64,000 nt of DNA from Enterovibrio calviensis DSM 14347. GTDB taxonomy: Bacteria > Pseudomonadota > Gammaproteobacteria > Enterobacterales > Vibrionaceae. The notes under the pieces are model-generated. The model was not told the DNA's origin and did no database searches. It saw nothing but the letters and a program-made list of their open reading frames with translations. This document shows, in pieces, positions 27,948-37,689 of this stretch. The number at the start of each line of letters is the position of its first letter. The stretch's first letter is position 1. Location of the stretch: contig NZ_JHZA01000012.1 in the NCBI RefSeq assembly GCF_000621165.1, forward strand, positions 172,041 to 236,040. The letters run 5' to 3'. A program made the position numbers and the translations under genes.

Positions 27948-28511
27948 TTACTGCTCCATGATGACCTTCAGGTTCTCTAAGCCCACCTTGTATAACCCGA
28001 CGATCGCACCAATCGCCGTTTCGTCATTCAGATTCTCTGGCGGATCGTTGTTTGGATCACCGCGGTAAAAACCGGCCTTCCACGTCACGATGCTTTTATC
28101 GCCGTCAGCTTTGACAGTTAAGGTCGATTGATAATTGGTGACAGGAAGAAGTGCAGTGTTGTTTTTGCTGATTTTATATTTCAGTAGCATGCCTTCTTTG
28201 TCTAACTTTTTCAGTTGCTCCGTCACGCTTTGCTCACCCACATACACGACGCGCACAGCCCCTTTCTGATCCGCAGGTCCTTTTTCCATCACTACCTTGG
28301 TCACTGGCGGAAGCCAAGCAAGGCTGTCGAAAGCGCCCACCGCTTTCCATACTTTGTCGGCAGGGGCATTAATGGTAATGGACTCGTTAACTTTGAGCCG
28401 TGAAGGGCCGTGTGCGTAGACAAAAGACGAACCCAGTAAGCTGATAATGGAAAGCAAAAGGAGGGGGAGTTTTATTAGCGTGACTTGTTTGAGCATGAGT
28501 TGTTTGAGCAT
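27948..28511 (-). CDS. exported SRPBCC (START-like) family protein
   Basis: Protein of 187 residues with an N-terminal signal peptide (a hydrophobic run of leucines, cleaved near SFVYA-HGPS) and one SRPBCC/polyketide-cyclase-like domain (VNESITINAPADKVWKAVGAFDSLAWLPP). The domain forms a helix-grip fold that binds hydrophobic ligands, but no catalytic residues can be assigned. I start at the ATG at 28511, with AGAAGGA 8 bases upstream. A 15-base direct repeat duplicates the first codons (MLKQL MLKQV). The exported location suggests lipid or metabolite binding in the periplasm. It stands alone. Confidence 0.85.
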   Translation of the reverse strand: MLKQLMLKQVTLIKLPLLLLSIISLLGSSFVYAHGPSRLKVNESITINAPADKVWKAVGAFDSLAWLPPVTKVVMEKGPADQKGAVRVVYVGEQSVTEQLKKLDKEGMLLKYKISKNNTALLPVTNYQSTLTVKADGDKSIVTWKAGFYRGDPNNDPPENLNDETAIGAIVGLYKVGLENLKVIMEQ

Positions 28512-28622
28512 GAATCGTTTCCTTCTCAATACCGAAGACCGTTTCTGTTATAACGGTGATTGAGAAGGAACAGAATCGCCCCTCAGGCAAAAGTGTTTTT
28601 CACGCCAGCGTGTGCAACTAGA

Positions 28623-29864
28623 CTATGCAGCCCGCACCAGTTTGGGATTATGTTTCTTGATAAACCCTTTAATTTTCGGGGCGATGACTTCGCGATAACG
28701 TCTGCCATTAAAAATCCCGTAATGACCCACGCCCTGTTGTTCATAATGCATTTTTTTGGATTTTCTCAGTTTTCCGCACAACTCTAACGCGGCGGCCGTT
28801 TGGCCTCGTCCTGTAATATCGTCTAACTCCCCTTCAATCGTGAGAATGGCGGTATCTGTGATGCAATCCAGATCCACTAGCTTGCCACGATAGGTCATGG
28901 TTTTATTAGGTAACTTATGTTCTAAGAACACTTTACGAATGGTGTCCAAATAGTAATGAGCGGGCAAATCCATTACCGCCAAATACTCATTGTAAAACTG
29001 TCGGTGTGACTCGGCATTATCGCCATCACCCTTCACCAAGTCGCCAAAGAACTTGAAGTGCTTTTGCACGTGGGTATCAAGGTTCATCGACATAAACCCA
29101 GAAAGCTGCACGAATCCGGGGTACACCCACTGCCCCACCCCTTTGTATTGTTCAGGCACAGAACAAATCACGTTCGACTCGAACCACTCCAAGTCTTTTC
29201 CGCTGGCGTAATCGTTCACTTCCGTTGGGTTGATGCGCGTATCAATTGGCCCGCCCATCAGCGTCATGCTTGATGGCGTTGCAGGGTTGTTTTTCTCCGC
29301 CATCAACGCCGTGGCGACCATGAGAGGCACGCACGGCTGGCATACCGCAATGGCATGCGTATCCGGCCCCAGCATTTCGAGGAACTCAATCAAGTAGTCT
29401 ACGTAGTCATCAAAATGAAACTCACCTTCACTGACGGGAACATCGCGGGCATTTTGCCAATCCGTCACATACACATCATGATCAGGCAAAAATTCTTTGA
29501 TCGTTCCACGCAACAGCGTGGCGAAGTGACCAGAAAGCGGGGCGACAAATAGCACTTTCGGTTGTTGTGGCTGGGCTTTACTTCGACGAAAATGAAGCAA
29601 ATTACAAAATGGCTTGTTGGCAATAACATTGTATTGAATCGCCAAACTTTGGCCGTTAATCACCGTATGGTCGAGCCCCCAAGCCGGTTCGTCGTAGCAA
29701 TCCGTTAATCTCTCCACCAACTCCATCGATGCGTCAAACGTACGAACGACGGACAAATCACGCATACAGTTCCAAGGCGCGGCGTTAAAATCTCTGACAA
29801 ACTTCACCCAACTGTTTAGCGGTTTGATGGATTCCATGTATGTCGCATTGAGTTCATAAAGCAT
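28623..29864 (-). CDS. phaZ: intracellular polyhydroxyalkanoate depolymerase
   Basis: Hydrolyses stored polyhydroxybutyrate granules in the cytoplasm. The protein has 413 residues, no signal peptide, and an alpha/beta-hydrolase fold. The nucleophile motif is AVCQPCVPLM, in which Cys (C175 by count) replaces the usual Ser, a known feature of PhaZ from Cupriavidus-type bacteria. Downstream are an Asp region (ILTIEGELDDITG) and the His region (GVGHYGIFNGRRY). No PHA synthase genes are in the window, so the depolymerase is separated from the biosynthetic cluster. Confidence 0.93.
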   Translation of the reverse strand: MLYELNATYMESIKPLNSWVKFVRDFNAAPWNCMRDLSVVRTFDASMELVERLTDCYDEPAWGLDHTVINGQSLAIQYNVIANKPFCNLLHFRRSKAQPQQPKVLFVAPLSGHFATLLRGTIKEFLPDHDVYVTDWQNARDVPVSEGEFHFDDYVDYLIEFLEMLGPDTHAIAVCQPCVPLMVATALMAEKNNPATPSSMTLMGGPIDTRINPTEVNDYASGKDLEWFESNVICSVPEQYKGVGQWVYPGFVQLSGFMSMNLDTHVQKHFKFFGDLVKGDGDNAESHRQFYNEYLAVMDLPAHYYLDTIRKVFLEHKLPNKTMTYRGKLVDLDCITDTAILTIEGELDDITGRGQTAAALELCGKLRKSKKMHYEQQGVGHYGIFNGRRYREVIAPKIKGFIKKHNPKLVRAA

Positions 29865-30139
29865 ACCTTGCCCCTACTGTTAAAAAGCGTGTGGCAAAAT
29901 GCCACTATTAACCAATTACTTAATTGGCCGCTTATTTAACAGACTAGACCAGAATGTGATGATGCAGGATTGCGTCTTTGCATCACCTCACAAACTCTCG
30001 CCCCAATTTTCCCTCCTTCCATGTCAAACCCCGAAAAGTCTCACTGGCGAAACATTCGTTCTATTTCTAATCTCTAAAGGTGCAAGCGGTATTTGTGCAC
30101 AGGCTGATAGCAATTCAATGAAAGACCAAAGGAATACCA

Positions 30140-32248
30140 ATGAAGCGTATGCTAATGCTAGGCATCGCGACCCTATTGCTGACGGGTTGTGACCGCAACA
30201 CTGACCCCCAAGCACTAACGCCCGAAAAAGCAGAGACCACCACTCTCACTTTGGCACTCTCCAGTGCATCTGGTCATGCAGAAGTCCAAACCGCGCTTTA
30301 TTTTGCCGATTTAGTGAGCACCAAAACACAAGGGAAACTGTCGGTAAACGTTGTGTCGACGACGGCGTCTACATTTGACCGAGAGCTTATTGCGCAAGTT
30401 CAACAAGGTGAGCTTGATATTGCCATCACGCCATCGTCCAAGTTGTCACACCTCGCACCGACCCTGCAGATTTTGGACCTCCCTTACCTGTTCAATGATC
30501 ACGCAGCGGCGCGTCGAGTTTACGAAAGCAACGCCGGACGAACATTGTTGTCGTCACTTGAAGAGCATGGGGTGACAGGGCTTGCACTTTTGCCCGGCGG
30601 GTTCAAACAACTCGTCAGCAGTTTTTCTTTTCAATCCTACGGTGATTTTCAATACCGACTCTTTGATGCGATGGAAAGCAGCGTGATACGGGAGCAATTC
30701 GACACGTGGGGAGGAAACACGGTGGCGATTGCGGCCGATCAAGCCCCTGATGCTTTTACACAAGAAGCCATCGATGGAACGGAAAACACCTATGTCAATC
30801 TCGCCAAGCTTCCTAATCAAGGGTTACACGTTTTAGAAACCAATCACGGGTTTCTTACACTCGTCATGATGATGTCTTCAAACACATTAACGTCGCTGCC
30901 TCCTGCCGTCAGAGCCCAGTTGTTGGATGCAGTTAGGGACAGCAACTTACATCATCAATTGTTAGTCGATATCGCTCGGGAAGATGCGTACCAATTAGTG
31001 AACGAAAAAATGACCGTGATGCCAGCGCCACCAGCACTGAGTCAACAAATGGAAAAAGCCTTCCCCCTCCTTCTTGAACGTCACCGAATGGAATTTGGCA
31101 CTGTGTTAGTCGAGCAAGTGCTTCAAGCTCGTGAAGATTGGGACAATGCGCATTCCGACTCGCTCGTTGTTGCGTTAGATGCAGACCTGCAAGGCAGCGC
31201 TGCCCTTTCCGGGCTCGCCATTCGCCGTGGCATTGAATTGGCGCTTGAAGAGATCAATGAACAAGGAGGTCTGCTCGGCAAACCAGTAAAACTGGTCACC
31301 AGAGACAACTCCATGGTCCCTGCTCGGGGGATCGACAACATCGAAACCTTCGCCACACTGCCAAATCTGCTTGCCGTGTTTGGCGGGATCAGCAGCCCAG
31401 TCATGCTGGCAGAACTCGATTTAATCCATAAACACAAGATACTGACTTTAGCACCTTGGGCGGCAGCGACACCGATTGTCGACAGCGGCCAAAATCCCAA
31501 CTATGTGTTTCGCGTGTCGGTGCGAGACGAATATGCTGCAGGGTTTCTTCTCAAAGGCGCTTTAGAGGTCTCCGATAAAGTCGGGTTGATGTTAGTCAAC
31601 AACGGCTGGGGAAGAAGTAACTACGAGGGTCTGTCAGAGGTGATGAAAGGCCTTACGTTACAACCCACATCTCTAGAATGGTTTGACTGGGGCGAGAAAG
31701 AATTTGAGTCCAAAGCGCAATCGCTGGTCGACCAAGGCGCAGAAGCGGTCATCTATGTTGGCAATGCAATTGAAGGGGCTAAATTTCTCGACGCTTTATC
31801 TAGGCACCCGAATCCGCCTGTGGTGATATCTCACTGGGGTATCACAGGGTCAGAATTTGCGCAAAAAGCCGCGAAATCATTGGAAAAAGTCGACCTTAGA
31901 GTCCTACAAACGATTTCGTTCATCGACAACGAAGCCCCTAACGTTAAGTCGCTCGTGTCCAAGTATCATGGTAAGTACTTCACATCATCTGCAGAGGATA
32001 TCGTTGCGCCGTCAGGAACCGCTCATGCTTACGATTTAATGAACATGCTCGCCCAAGCAACACGTAAAGCGGGCAAAAACGACACGGGGCGTATTCGTCA
32101 GGAGATGAAAAACACAGATATACACAAAGGCCTGATGAAAACGTACCAGCGCCCATTTGAAACACGACAAGACGCATTAACTGCGGACGATTTCATTTTC
32201 ACTCATTACCACAATGGTAAGCTCCACCCTCTGGAGCCAACGCAATAA
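30140..32248 (+). CDS. lipoprotein fusing TRAP-type (DctP-like) and ABC-type (LivJ/K-like) solute-binding domains
   Basis: Lipoprotein of 702 residues with lipobox LLLTGC (Cys17). Residues about 35-330 resemble DctP-type TRAP binding proteins (ALSSASGHAEVQTALYFADLV, LIAQVQQGELDIAITPSS, LQILDLPYLFNDHAAARRV). Residues about 345-690 resemble the branched-chain amino acid type ABC binding family (GLAIRRGIELALEEINEQGG, LLGKPVKLVTRDNS, VFGGISSPVMLAELDLIHKHK). No transporter membrane gene is adjacent. The stop codon overlaps the start of a histidine kinase gene (TAATG), so the protein probably serves as a periplasmic sensor feeding the kinase. Ligands are unknown. It is the first gene of a four-gene overlapping operon. 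Confidence 0.9.
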   Translation: MKRMLMLGIATLLLTGCDRNTDPQALTPEKAETTTLTLALSSASGHAEVQTALYFADLVSTKTQGKLSVNVVSTTASTFDRELIAQVQQGELDIAITPSSKLSHLAPTLQILDLPYLFNDHAAARRVYESNAGRTLLSSLEEHGVTGLALLPGGFKQLVSSFSFQSYGDFQYRLFDAMESSVIREQFDTWGGNTVAIAADQAPDAFTQEAIDGTENTYVNLAKLPNQGLHVLETNHGFLTLVMMMSSNTLTSLPPAVRAQLLDAVRDSNLHHQLLVDIAREDAYQLVNEKMTVMPAPPALSQQMEKAFPLLLERHRMEFGTVLVEQVLQAREDWDNAHSDSLVVALDADLQGSAALSGLAIRRGIELALEEINEQGGLLGKPVKLVTRDNSMVPARGIDNIETFATLPNLLAVFGGISSPVMLAELDLIHKHKILTLAPWAAATPIVDSGQNPNYVFRVSVRDEYAAGFLLKGALEVSDKVGLMLVNNGWGRSNYEGLSEVMKGLTLQPTSLEWFDWGEKEFESKAQSLVDQGAEAVIYVGNAIEGAKFLDALSRHPNPPVVISHWGITGSEFAQKAAKSLEKVDLRVLQTISFIDNEAPNVKSLVSKYHGKYFTSSAEDIVAPSGTAHAYDLMNMLAQATRKAGKNDTGRIRQEMKNTDIHKGLMKTYQRPFETRQDALTADDFIFTHYHNGKLHPLEPTQ

Positions 32249-34686
32249 TGATTAAAGATCGGAGCATTGCTGATAGTTTCACGAAACTCATCTTAGTCTT
32301 ACTCATTGCCTTTTTTCTCTTCGTGGTAGGCACCACCACGATTATGGAATTGTTCCGAATTCAGAAATACGTTCATTTAGAGCTCAGCACTCAAGCCCTA
32401 AATCGTCTAGAAGCCATCGAACAAACATTAGAAAACCACCGAGAAGCTATTATCCGCACCGCGCAAAGCCAGCTTTCCATCAACAGTTTAATTGATACAG
32501 AGGGCTCTGATTTCTACTTTGAGCATGCACTCGAGGACCTAACACGTTCAAACTCGATAAATGGGGCTCAGGTATTCGATTATGCCGGCAATATTTTCAA
32601 ATCCCCCTCTACGCCGACTTGGTATTACCCTTCATTAGTCAGCGAAGCGTTAGTCACCGGAAAAGGCTACATAAAACTAGAAAATAATGCCTTTTACATT
32701 GTCGAACCCATTGTTTATTTTGGCGCGGTTCAGGGAGGTATTATCGCGTATGTGACCTTGCCTGCGCTTGTCACACCTACTTTTGAAAATGTCACGCAAA
32801 ACTACTCGCTCACCTTTGAGCGTAAATGGACGTTCGAAAATAAGAGCCGAGATACCATGGGTCTAACGGCCTTCGTCACACCACCCTCTGACATGATGTT
32901 AAGTAAGTACGACGTTTCGCTAATGCTATCAGAGTCTTACTTTTACTTGCTTAGCGCTATCGCGCCTTGGCTAACCAGTTTTAGTATCCTCACGCTCATT
33001 TCACTGTTTCCAATGGCAGTAATTGCACGTCAACTAGGGCGCAGAATGGCGGCGCCAATCGCCCACTTATCTGAAAAAGTGAACACAGGCAGCTACCCCA
33101 TTGAATTGACACAAACAACAACCGAGTTGACGGTATTGGCCAATGCATTCAACCACGCTACCGAGCAAATAAGACACGGCAACGAACTCACGGTCGAAGC
33201 CGAACGCCAGTCCGGGCAAAGTCAACTCGCAGCCATCGTTGAAACCGTGATTGACTGCATTATTACCATTGATGATTCTGGCCACATTGCTACGTTTAAC
33301 CCCGCTGCTGAAGGTCTGTTTGGCTACTATGCCGAAGAAGTGATCGGGAAAAACGTAAAATTGCTGATGCCTGAAGCGCTTGCCAGCCAACACGACACCT
33401 ATCTTGCGAATTACTTAGGCGGTAAACCGGCAAAAATCATCGGTAGTGGTCGTGAAATTGTGGCCATGCGCAAAGATGGCTCCACGTTTCCCGCAGAGTT
33501 GTCAGTGAGCCAAATGAACGTGCTAGGCAAGCGCATGTTCACCGGCATCATTCGAGACATTACCGCTCGAAAACAAGAGCAAGACATGAAAAATGAATTT
33601 GTCGCGACAGTCAGCCATGAGCTTCGCACGCCACTCACTTCAATTCGCGGCTCACTGGGGTTAGTGCTAGGAAAATTTGGCGACGATATTCCAACCAAAG
33701 GCAAAAAAATGCTCACCATTGCGCTCAGAAACAGCGAACGATTAACCCTACTCATTAATGACATTCTTGATATCGAAAAACTCGAATCAGGACAAATGAC
33801 ATTCCAATTCAGTCGTAACAACCTCAATGCCATTATTCGCCGCTCTGTTGACGACATGGACGGTTATGCAAAACAGCACCATGTCTCATTGGTATACATC
33901 AATGAGATCCAAGATGCCTATATCAATGTGGATTCAAGTCGACTTCAACAAGTCATCGCAAACCTGCTTTCAAACGCCATCAAGTATTCGCCAGCCTACA
34001 GCCAAGTCACCATAACTCTGTTAAGGGTCGATACGGAATTTCGTGTTGAGGTCACGGACGTGGGCTCAGGGATACCCGCAGAATTTCATAACGATATTTT
34101 CGAACGTTTCTCGCAAGCTGACAGCTCTGCGACGCGTCGTGTGGGTGGCACAGGGCTGGGGCTCAGTATTACCCGAGCGATCATCAATGGTCACAAAGGG
34201 AGTATTGATTTTTTCTCAGTGCTAGGAGAAGGATCGACGTTTTTCTTTACACTACCCATTGATGCATCAGAGGCTAAACGCTTGGCAGCATTTGATAATC
34301 GCGTATCTCACTCCGACTACGCGATACCACAATTGCTTTATGTGGGTGATAACCAAGCCTTAAAGCTAACACTGCGCGATGCATTTAAAAATGACATTGA
34401 GATTTCCTGTTCGCCATCTCTTAAATCGGCAGAGATAGCAATTGAACACCAACGTTTTGAGTTGATTATCTGCGATGTCGCGAATGGCGAAGCGCGTTAC
34501 ATGCCCTTTTTCAATACGCTTTCAAACCTTGCCATTCCTGTCATTGTGCTCTCCAAAGTGGCATCACATACTGCGATGCCAAGTAACATCCTATCGCGCC
34601 ACACAGTGTCAGATTTGAATATCGACAAACTCAAATCTGAAGTCCGTCTTATACTTAAGAAAAACTTTCCTCAAAAGGCAATGTAA
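32248..34686 (+). CDS. sensor histidine kinase (periplasmic sensor, HAMP, PAS, HisKA, HATPase, degenerate receiver)
   Basis: Inner-membrane kinase of 812 residues. Helix 1 is at about 11-36, a periplasmic region at 37-230, helix 2 at about 231-259, then HAMP (RMAAPIAHLSEKVN). A PAS domain at about 328-440 reads IVETVIDCIITIDDSGHI and FNPAAEGLFGY. HisKA has SHELRTPL with H457 as the phospho-acceptor. The HATPase domain has NLLSNAIKYS, DVGSGIPAEF and GGTGLGLSI. A C-terminal receiver-like tail (about 690-812) keeps an Asp in LIICDV (D743) but departs from the usual pattern. It overlaps the upstream binding-protein gene and the downstream receiver gene by 1 base each. Confidence 0.93.
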   Translation: MIKDRSIADSFTKLILVLLIAFFLFVVGTTTIMELFRIQKYVHLELSTQALNRLEAIEQTLENHREAIIRTAQSQLSINSLIDTEGSDFYFEHALEDLTRSNSINGAQVFDYAGNIFKSPSTPTWYYPSLVSEALVTGKGYIKLENNAFYIVEPIVYFGAVQGGIIAYVTLPALVTPTFENVTQNYSLTFERKWTFENKSRDTMGLTAFVTPPSDMMLSKYDVSLMLSESYFYLLSAIAPWLTSFSILTLISLFPMAVIARQLGRRMAAPIAHLSEKVNTGSYPIELTQTTTELTVLANAFNHATEQIRHGNELTVEAERQSGQSQLAAIVETVIDCIITIDDSGHIATFNPAAEGLFGYYAEEVIGKNVKLLMPEALASQHDTYLANYLGGKPAKIIGSGREIVAMRKDGSTFPAELSVSQMNVLGKRMFTGIIRDITARKQEQDMKNEFVATVSHELRTPLTSIRGSLGLVLGKFGDDIPTKGKKMLTIALRNSERLTLLINDILDIEKLESGQMTFQFSRNNLNAIIRRSVDDMDGYAKQHHVSLVYINEIQDAYINVDSSRLQQVIANLLSNAIKYSPAYSQVTITLLRVDTEFRVEVTDVGSGIPAEFHNDIFERFSQADSSATRRVGGTGLGLSITRAIINGHKGSIDFFSVLGEGSTFFFTLPIDASEAKRLAAFDNRVSHSDYAIPQLLYVGDNQALKLTLRDAFKNDIEISCSPSLKSAEIAIEHQRFELIICDVANGEARYMPFFNTLSNLAIPVIVLSKVASHTAMPSNILSRHTVSDLNIDKLKSEVRLILKKNFPQKAM

Positions 34687-35069
34687 TGAACAAACCAATT
34701 ACTGTGCTGTACGTTGAAGATGACGAGGATATTCGTGATGTCTCTGAAATGGCGTTAGAGGGAGATGAGTTTGTACTCCTGTCGTGCTGTTGCGGCAACG
34801 AAGCGTTAGAGAAAGCGGCGCTTTCAGACCCAGATTTATTGCTTCTGGATGTCATGATGCCTGATATGGATGGCCCGACGACCTTGGGGCATTTGAGAAA
34901 GCTCCCTCATCTTGCGTCAACGCCTGCCATATTCATGACCGCTAAGGTGCAACCTTCAGAGGTAAAGGCGTACCACGATTGTGGCGCCATTGGCGTGATC
35001 AGCAAACCGTTTGACCCAATGATGCTTGCCGAACAAATCAAAGGCATCATGGTAGGGGAAGGCTTATGA
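34686..35069 (+). CDS. single-domain response regulator (CheY-like receiver)
   Basis: Receiver of 127 residues with no output domain. The acidic pocket is VEDDED near residue 11, the phospho-acceptor is D55 in LLLLDVMMPDMDGP, and the conserved Thr/Lys are in FMTAK and ISKPFDP. It overlaps the kinase gene by 1 base and the Hpt-GGDEF gene by 4 bases (ATGA). It is the likely direct partner of the kinase and may pass phosphate to the Hpt domain encoded next. Confidence 0.95.
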   Translation: MNKPITVLYVEDDEDIRDVSEMALEGDEFVLLSCCCGNEALEKAALSDPDLLLLDVMMPDMDGPTTLGHLRKLPHLASTPAIFMTAKVQPSEVKAYHDCGAIGVISKPFDPMMLAEQIKGIMVGEGL

Positions 35070-36715
35070 GACCATCGCAATTAAAAAAATTCCAAGAGCA
35101 ACAAGCCAAGTTTGCCAAAGGCATCAATAAGCGTGTCAGCAGAATAAAAACCTTGTGGCATACGATTCAGACAAACAAAGAATCAATGCATGGCGAGCTT
35201 GATGAACTCGTCCTTGAAGCCCATAAGTTAGCGGGCACTGCAACAACATTAGGGTTTGTTGACCTAGGCGAACGAGGCCGCGACATAGAAGTGTTGCTCA
35301 AACCTTCTCTGGAGAATCAGGAAAACCCTTGGCCCAACGCCGACATCGACACTCTCATTGCCACCATTGACGACATCGCGAGCATCGCCCCTAAGCCTCC
35401 AGAAGATCTGACCTATGGTGAAGTCACGCTGCTTCACGAGCAAGGCCGAACCAAGCAGCTTGTTTATATGCTCGCCGATGATTTCACAACCATTCAGGAC
35501 ATGGTCGACCAACTCAAGTATCTCGAATATGACGTGCTGTCATTCGATTCTACTGATGACTTAAAAGAAGCATTAAAGAACGAAGCGCCATCGGTCTTGA
35601 TTGTTGATATCAATGAATGTGATCTATTGAGTAAAGTCACCAAAGTTTGGCGAAAAAACAGCGGTATTCCCTTGGTGGTATTGAGTAGTACGGAGTGTTG
35701 GAACAGTCGATTGCTCGCCGCCAAAGCGGGGGCGTTTGCCTTTTTTCACAAGCCGGTTGAATACGATGACATTCTCAGTGTGCTTGACTCACTTTGGGAG
35801 AGCCATAACGCGCAGTATCGCGTACTGATCGTTGAAGATGAACGCATGCTTGCAGAGCACTATTCTATCGTGCTGCAAGGGGCGGGGATGAAAACCTTGA
35901 TCGTGGATGACCCCGAGCACCTCCTCGACGAGCTTGGTGAGTTTAGCCCCGATCTGGTATTAATGGACTTATACATGCCCAATTGTTCGGGCGTCGAAGC
36001 GGCCAGTGTGATCAGACAACACTCCTCCCACACTAACGTGCCTATCGTGTACCTTTCGGGTGAAACTGACCTGAAGCTACAGATGAAAGCACTACAAGTG
36101 GGAGCCGATGATTTTCTGACCAAACCAATAAACGATCTCCATTTGACGCAAGCGGTTTCCATTCGCGCTAAACGATTCCGACAATTAAGTGCGTTGATGG
36201 ACAGAGACAGCCTTACTGGTCTACTCAATCACTCCAACCTTAAAGTTGCACTTGAACGAGAATTGTCACGAGCACGCCGTCACAACTCACCGTTGAGCTT
36301 TGTGATGATAGACATTGATCACTTCAAATCAATTAACGACAGATATGGACACCCTGTGGGCGACAAAGTCATCAAAGGTGTGGCACGCCTGCTGAATTAT
36401 CGTTTCAGAAAAACCGATACCTGTGCGCGCTACGGGGGAGAAGAGTTTGCGCTTATTTTACCGGACACACCGGCGGATATCGCCTTGCGCCTTATCGATG
36501 AGTTTAGGATCACGTTTGCGAAAACACCGTTCTCAAACGGCCCGGAGACGTTCTACGCCACGTTGAGTGCAGGTGTCGCAACCTTCCCTGAGTTTGATGC
36601 TATCGAATCTATCATTGAAGCAGCAGATTCATCCCTTTACATCGCCAAAGAAAAAGGCCGTAACCGTGTAGTGACACACGTAGAATTGGATGCAAACAAG
36701 AAAAGTAGCGCCTAA
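35066..36715 (+). CDS. Hpt-REC-REC-GGDEF diguanylate cyclase
   Basis: Protein of 549 residues in four parts: an N-terminal Hpt-like domain with EAHKLAGTATTLGF (H53), a first receiver (about 130-245) with phospho-acceptor candidate D181 in VLIVDINECD, a second receiver (about 252-370) with D301 in LVLMDLYMPNCSG and LTKPIND, and a GGDEF domain (about 375-540). The active site is GGEEF at 457-461, and an RxxD inhibitory site (R448 to D451, RKTD) precedes it by five residues, so the cyclase should be active and product-inhibited. It synthesises c-di-GMP. It closes the four-gene operon, so the output of the sensory lipoprotein is probably c-di-GMP. Confidence 0.93.
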   Translation: MRPSQLKKFQEQQAKFAKGINKRVSRIKTLWHTIQTNKESMHGELDELVLEAHKLAGTATTLGFVDLGERGRDIEVLLKPSLENQENPWPNADIDTLIATIDDIASIAPKPPEDLTYGEVTLLHEQGRTKQLVYMLADDFTTIQDMVDQLKYLEYDVLSFDSTDDLKEALKNEAPSVLIVDINECDLLSKVTKVWRKNSGIPLVVLSSTECWNSRLLAAKAGAFAFFHKPVEYDDILSVLDSLWESHNAQYRVLIVEDERMLAEHYSIVLQGAGMKTLIVDDPEHLLDELGEFSPDLVLMDLYMPNCSGVEAASVIRQHSSHTNVPIVYLSGETDLKLQMKALQVGADDFLTKPINDLHLTQAVSIRAKRFRQLSALMDRDSLTGLLNHSNLKVALERELSRARRHNSPLSFVMIDIDHFKSINDRYGHPVGDKVIKGVARLLNYRFRKTDTCARYGGEEFALILPDTPADIALRLIDEFRITFAKTPFSNGPETFYATLSAGVATFPEFDAIESIIEAADSSLYIAKEKGRNRVVTHVELDANKKSSA

Positions 36716-37013
36716 ACGAGAGCAACGGGATATATACCCAGAGGGCGCTACCCTCTTTACCGCCAACAAACCGCAACTTCACAAGTTGTTGACCTTACTG
36801 CTTAAATTCGCGCGCATGCTCAACCTCTTCGATTGCGCCCTCTTTCAACGCCTCTTCAACGCACCGTCCATTCAGGCCTCACTGCGCACCTGATGAATTT
36901 GACATTGTTCTGTGAGAATTTCGCAAGAAGTTCGAGACCATTTCGAAACTTTTCCACGCCATGCTTTGAATAACTCAATGTATTTGAGCCTTTCATTCAC
37001 CATGGAGCGAAAT
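36716..37013. other. intergenic region before the spondin pair
   Basis: No gene is supported. It holds a TATATACCCA-containing stretch near 36731 resembling the intergenic palindrome family, and the likely promoter of the spondin genes. Confidence 0.4.
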
Positions 37014-37676
37014 ATGAAACCACTACTTTTAGCCATCGCAATGGGCGCGGTTTTTAATGCCAATGCCGCCAACATCGATGTGAGCATTACTAACGCGACT
37101 GACGGCATCTATTTCACCCCCCTTATTGTTGCCGCTCATGACGACGATGCCGCACTTTTTCAAACTGGCGAGCTAGCCTCTGAAGCCGTTGAAGCCATGG
37201 CTGAAGGTGGTGACATCTCAGGCTTGGAAGACATCGCATTGAGTATCGGCGCGACGGTAAGTGCGAACCCTGCGGGTGGCATTCTTGCCCCGGGGGAAAC
37301 AGCACAAACTAACCTTTATGCACAACATGGAGATGTATTGTCTATCGCTGCTATGCTTCTGCCTTCCAATGACGCATTCATTGGCGTAGATAGCTGGAAA
37401 ATCCCACACAAGAAAGGCACTTATGTCATCAAAGCCAATGGTTATGATGCGGGTACCGAAGCTAACGATGAACTGGCTACCAGCGTCCCAACACCGGGCT
37501 TCCTGACCTTTGGTTCAAATGGGACAGGTGTAGACACCGAAGTGGCCAATGAAAAAATCCACATTCACCCAGGGAATCTGGGCGACACCAATGCTTCCGG
37601 CGGCATCAGCGACTTCGATAGCACGCAACACCGTTGGTTAAACCCAGTGGCTATCATCACCGTCACGGTATATTAA
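37014..37676 (+). CDS. secreted spondin-domain protein
   Basis: Protein of 220 residues with a signal peptide (MKPLLLAIAMGAVFNANA, cleaved before ANIDV) and one bacterial spondin-like domain. The domain begins VSITNATDGIYFTPLIVAAH and contains the acidic GYDAGTEANDELAT segment plus IHIHPGN near the end. GGAG lies upstream of the ATG at 37014. The frame is open upstream to 36912, but that part has no signal peptide logic. Spondin domains bind matrix or surface partners in animals; the bacterial role is not established. A paralog follows 13 bases later, and the Hpt-GGDEF operon lies upstream. Confidence 0.88.
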   Translation: MKPLLLAIAMGAVFNANAANIDVSITNATDGIYFTPLIVAAHDDDAALFQTGELASEAVEAMAEGGDISGLEDIALSIGATVSANPAGGILAPGETAQTNLYAQHGDVLSIAAMLLPSNDAFIGVDSWKIPHKKGTYVIKANGYDAGTEANDELATSVPTPGFLTFGSNGTGVDTEVANEKIHIHPGNLGDTNASGGISDFDSTQHRWLNPVAIITVTVY

Positions 37677-37689
37677 GGGAGGGCGCACT

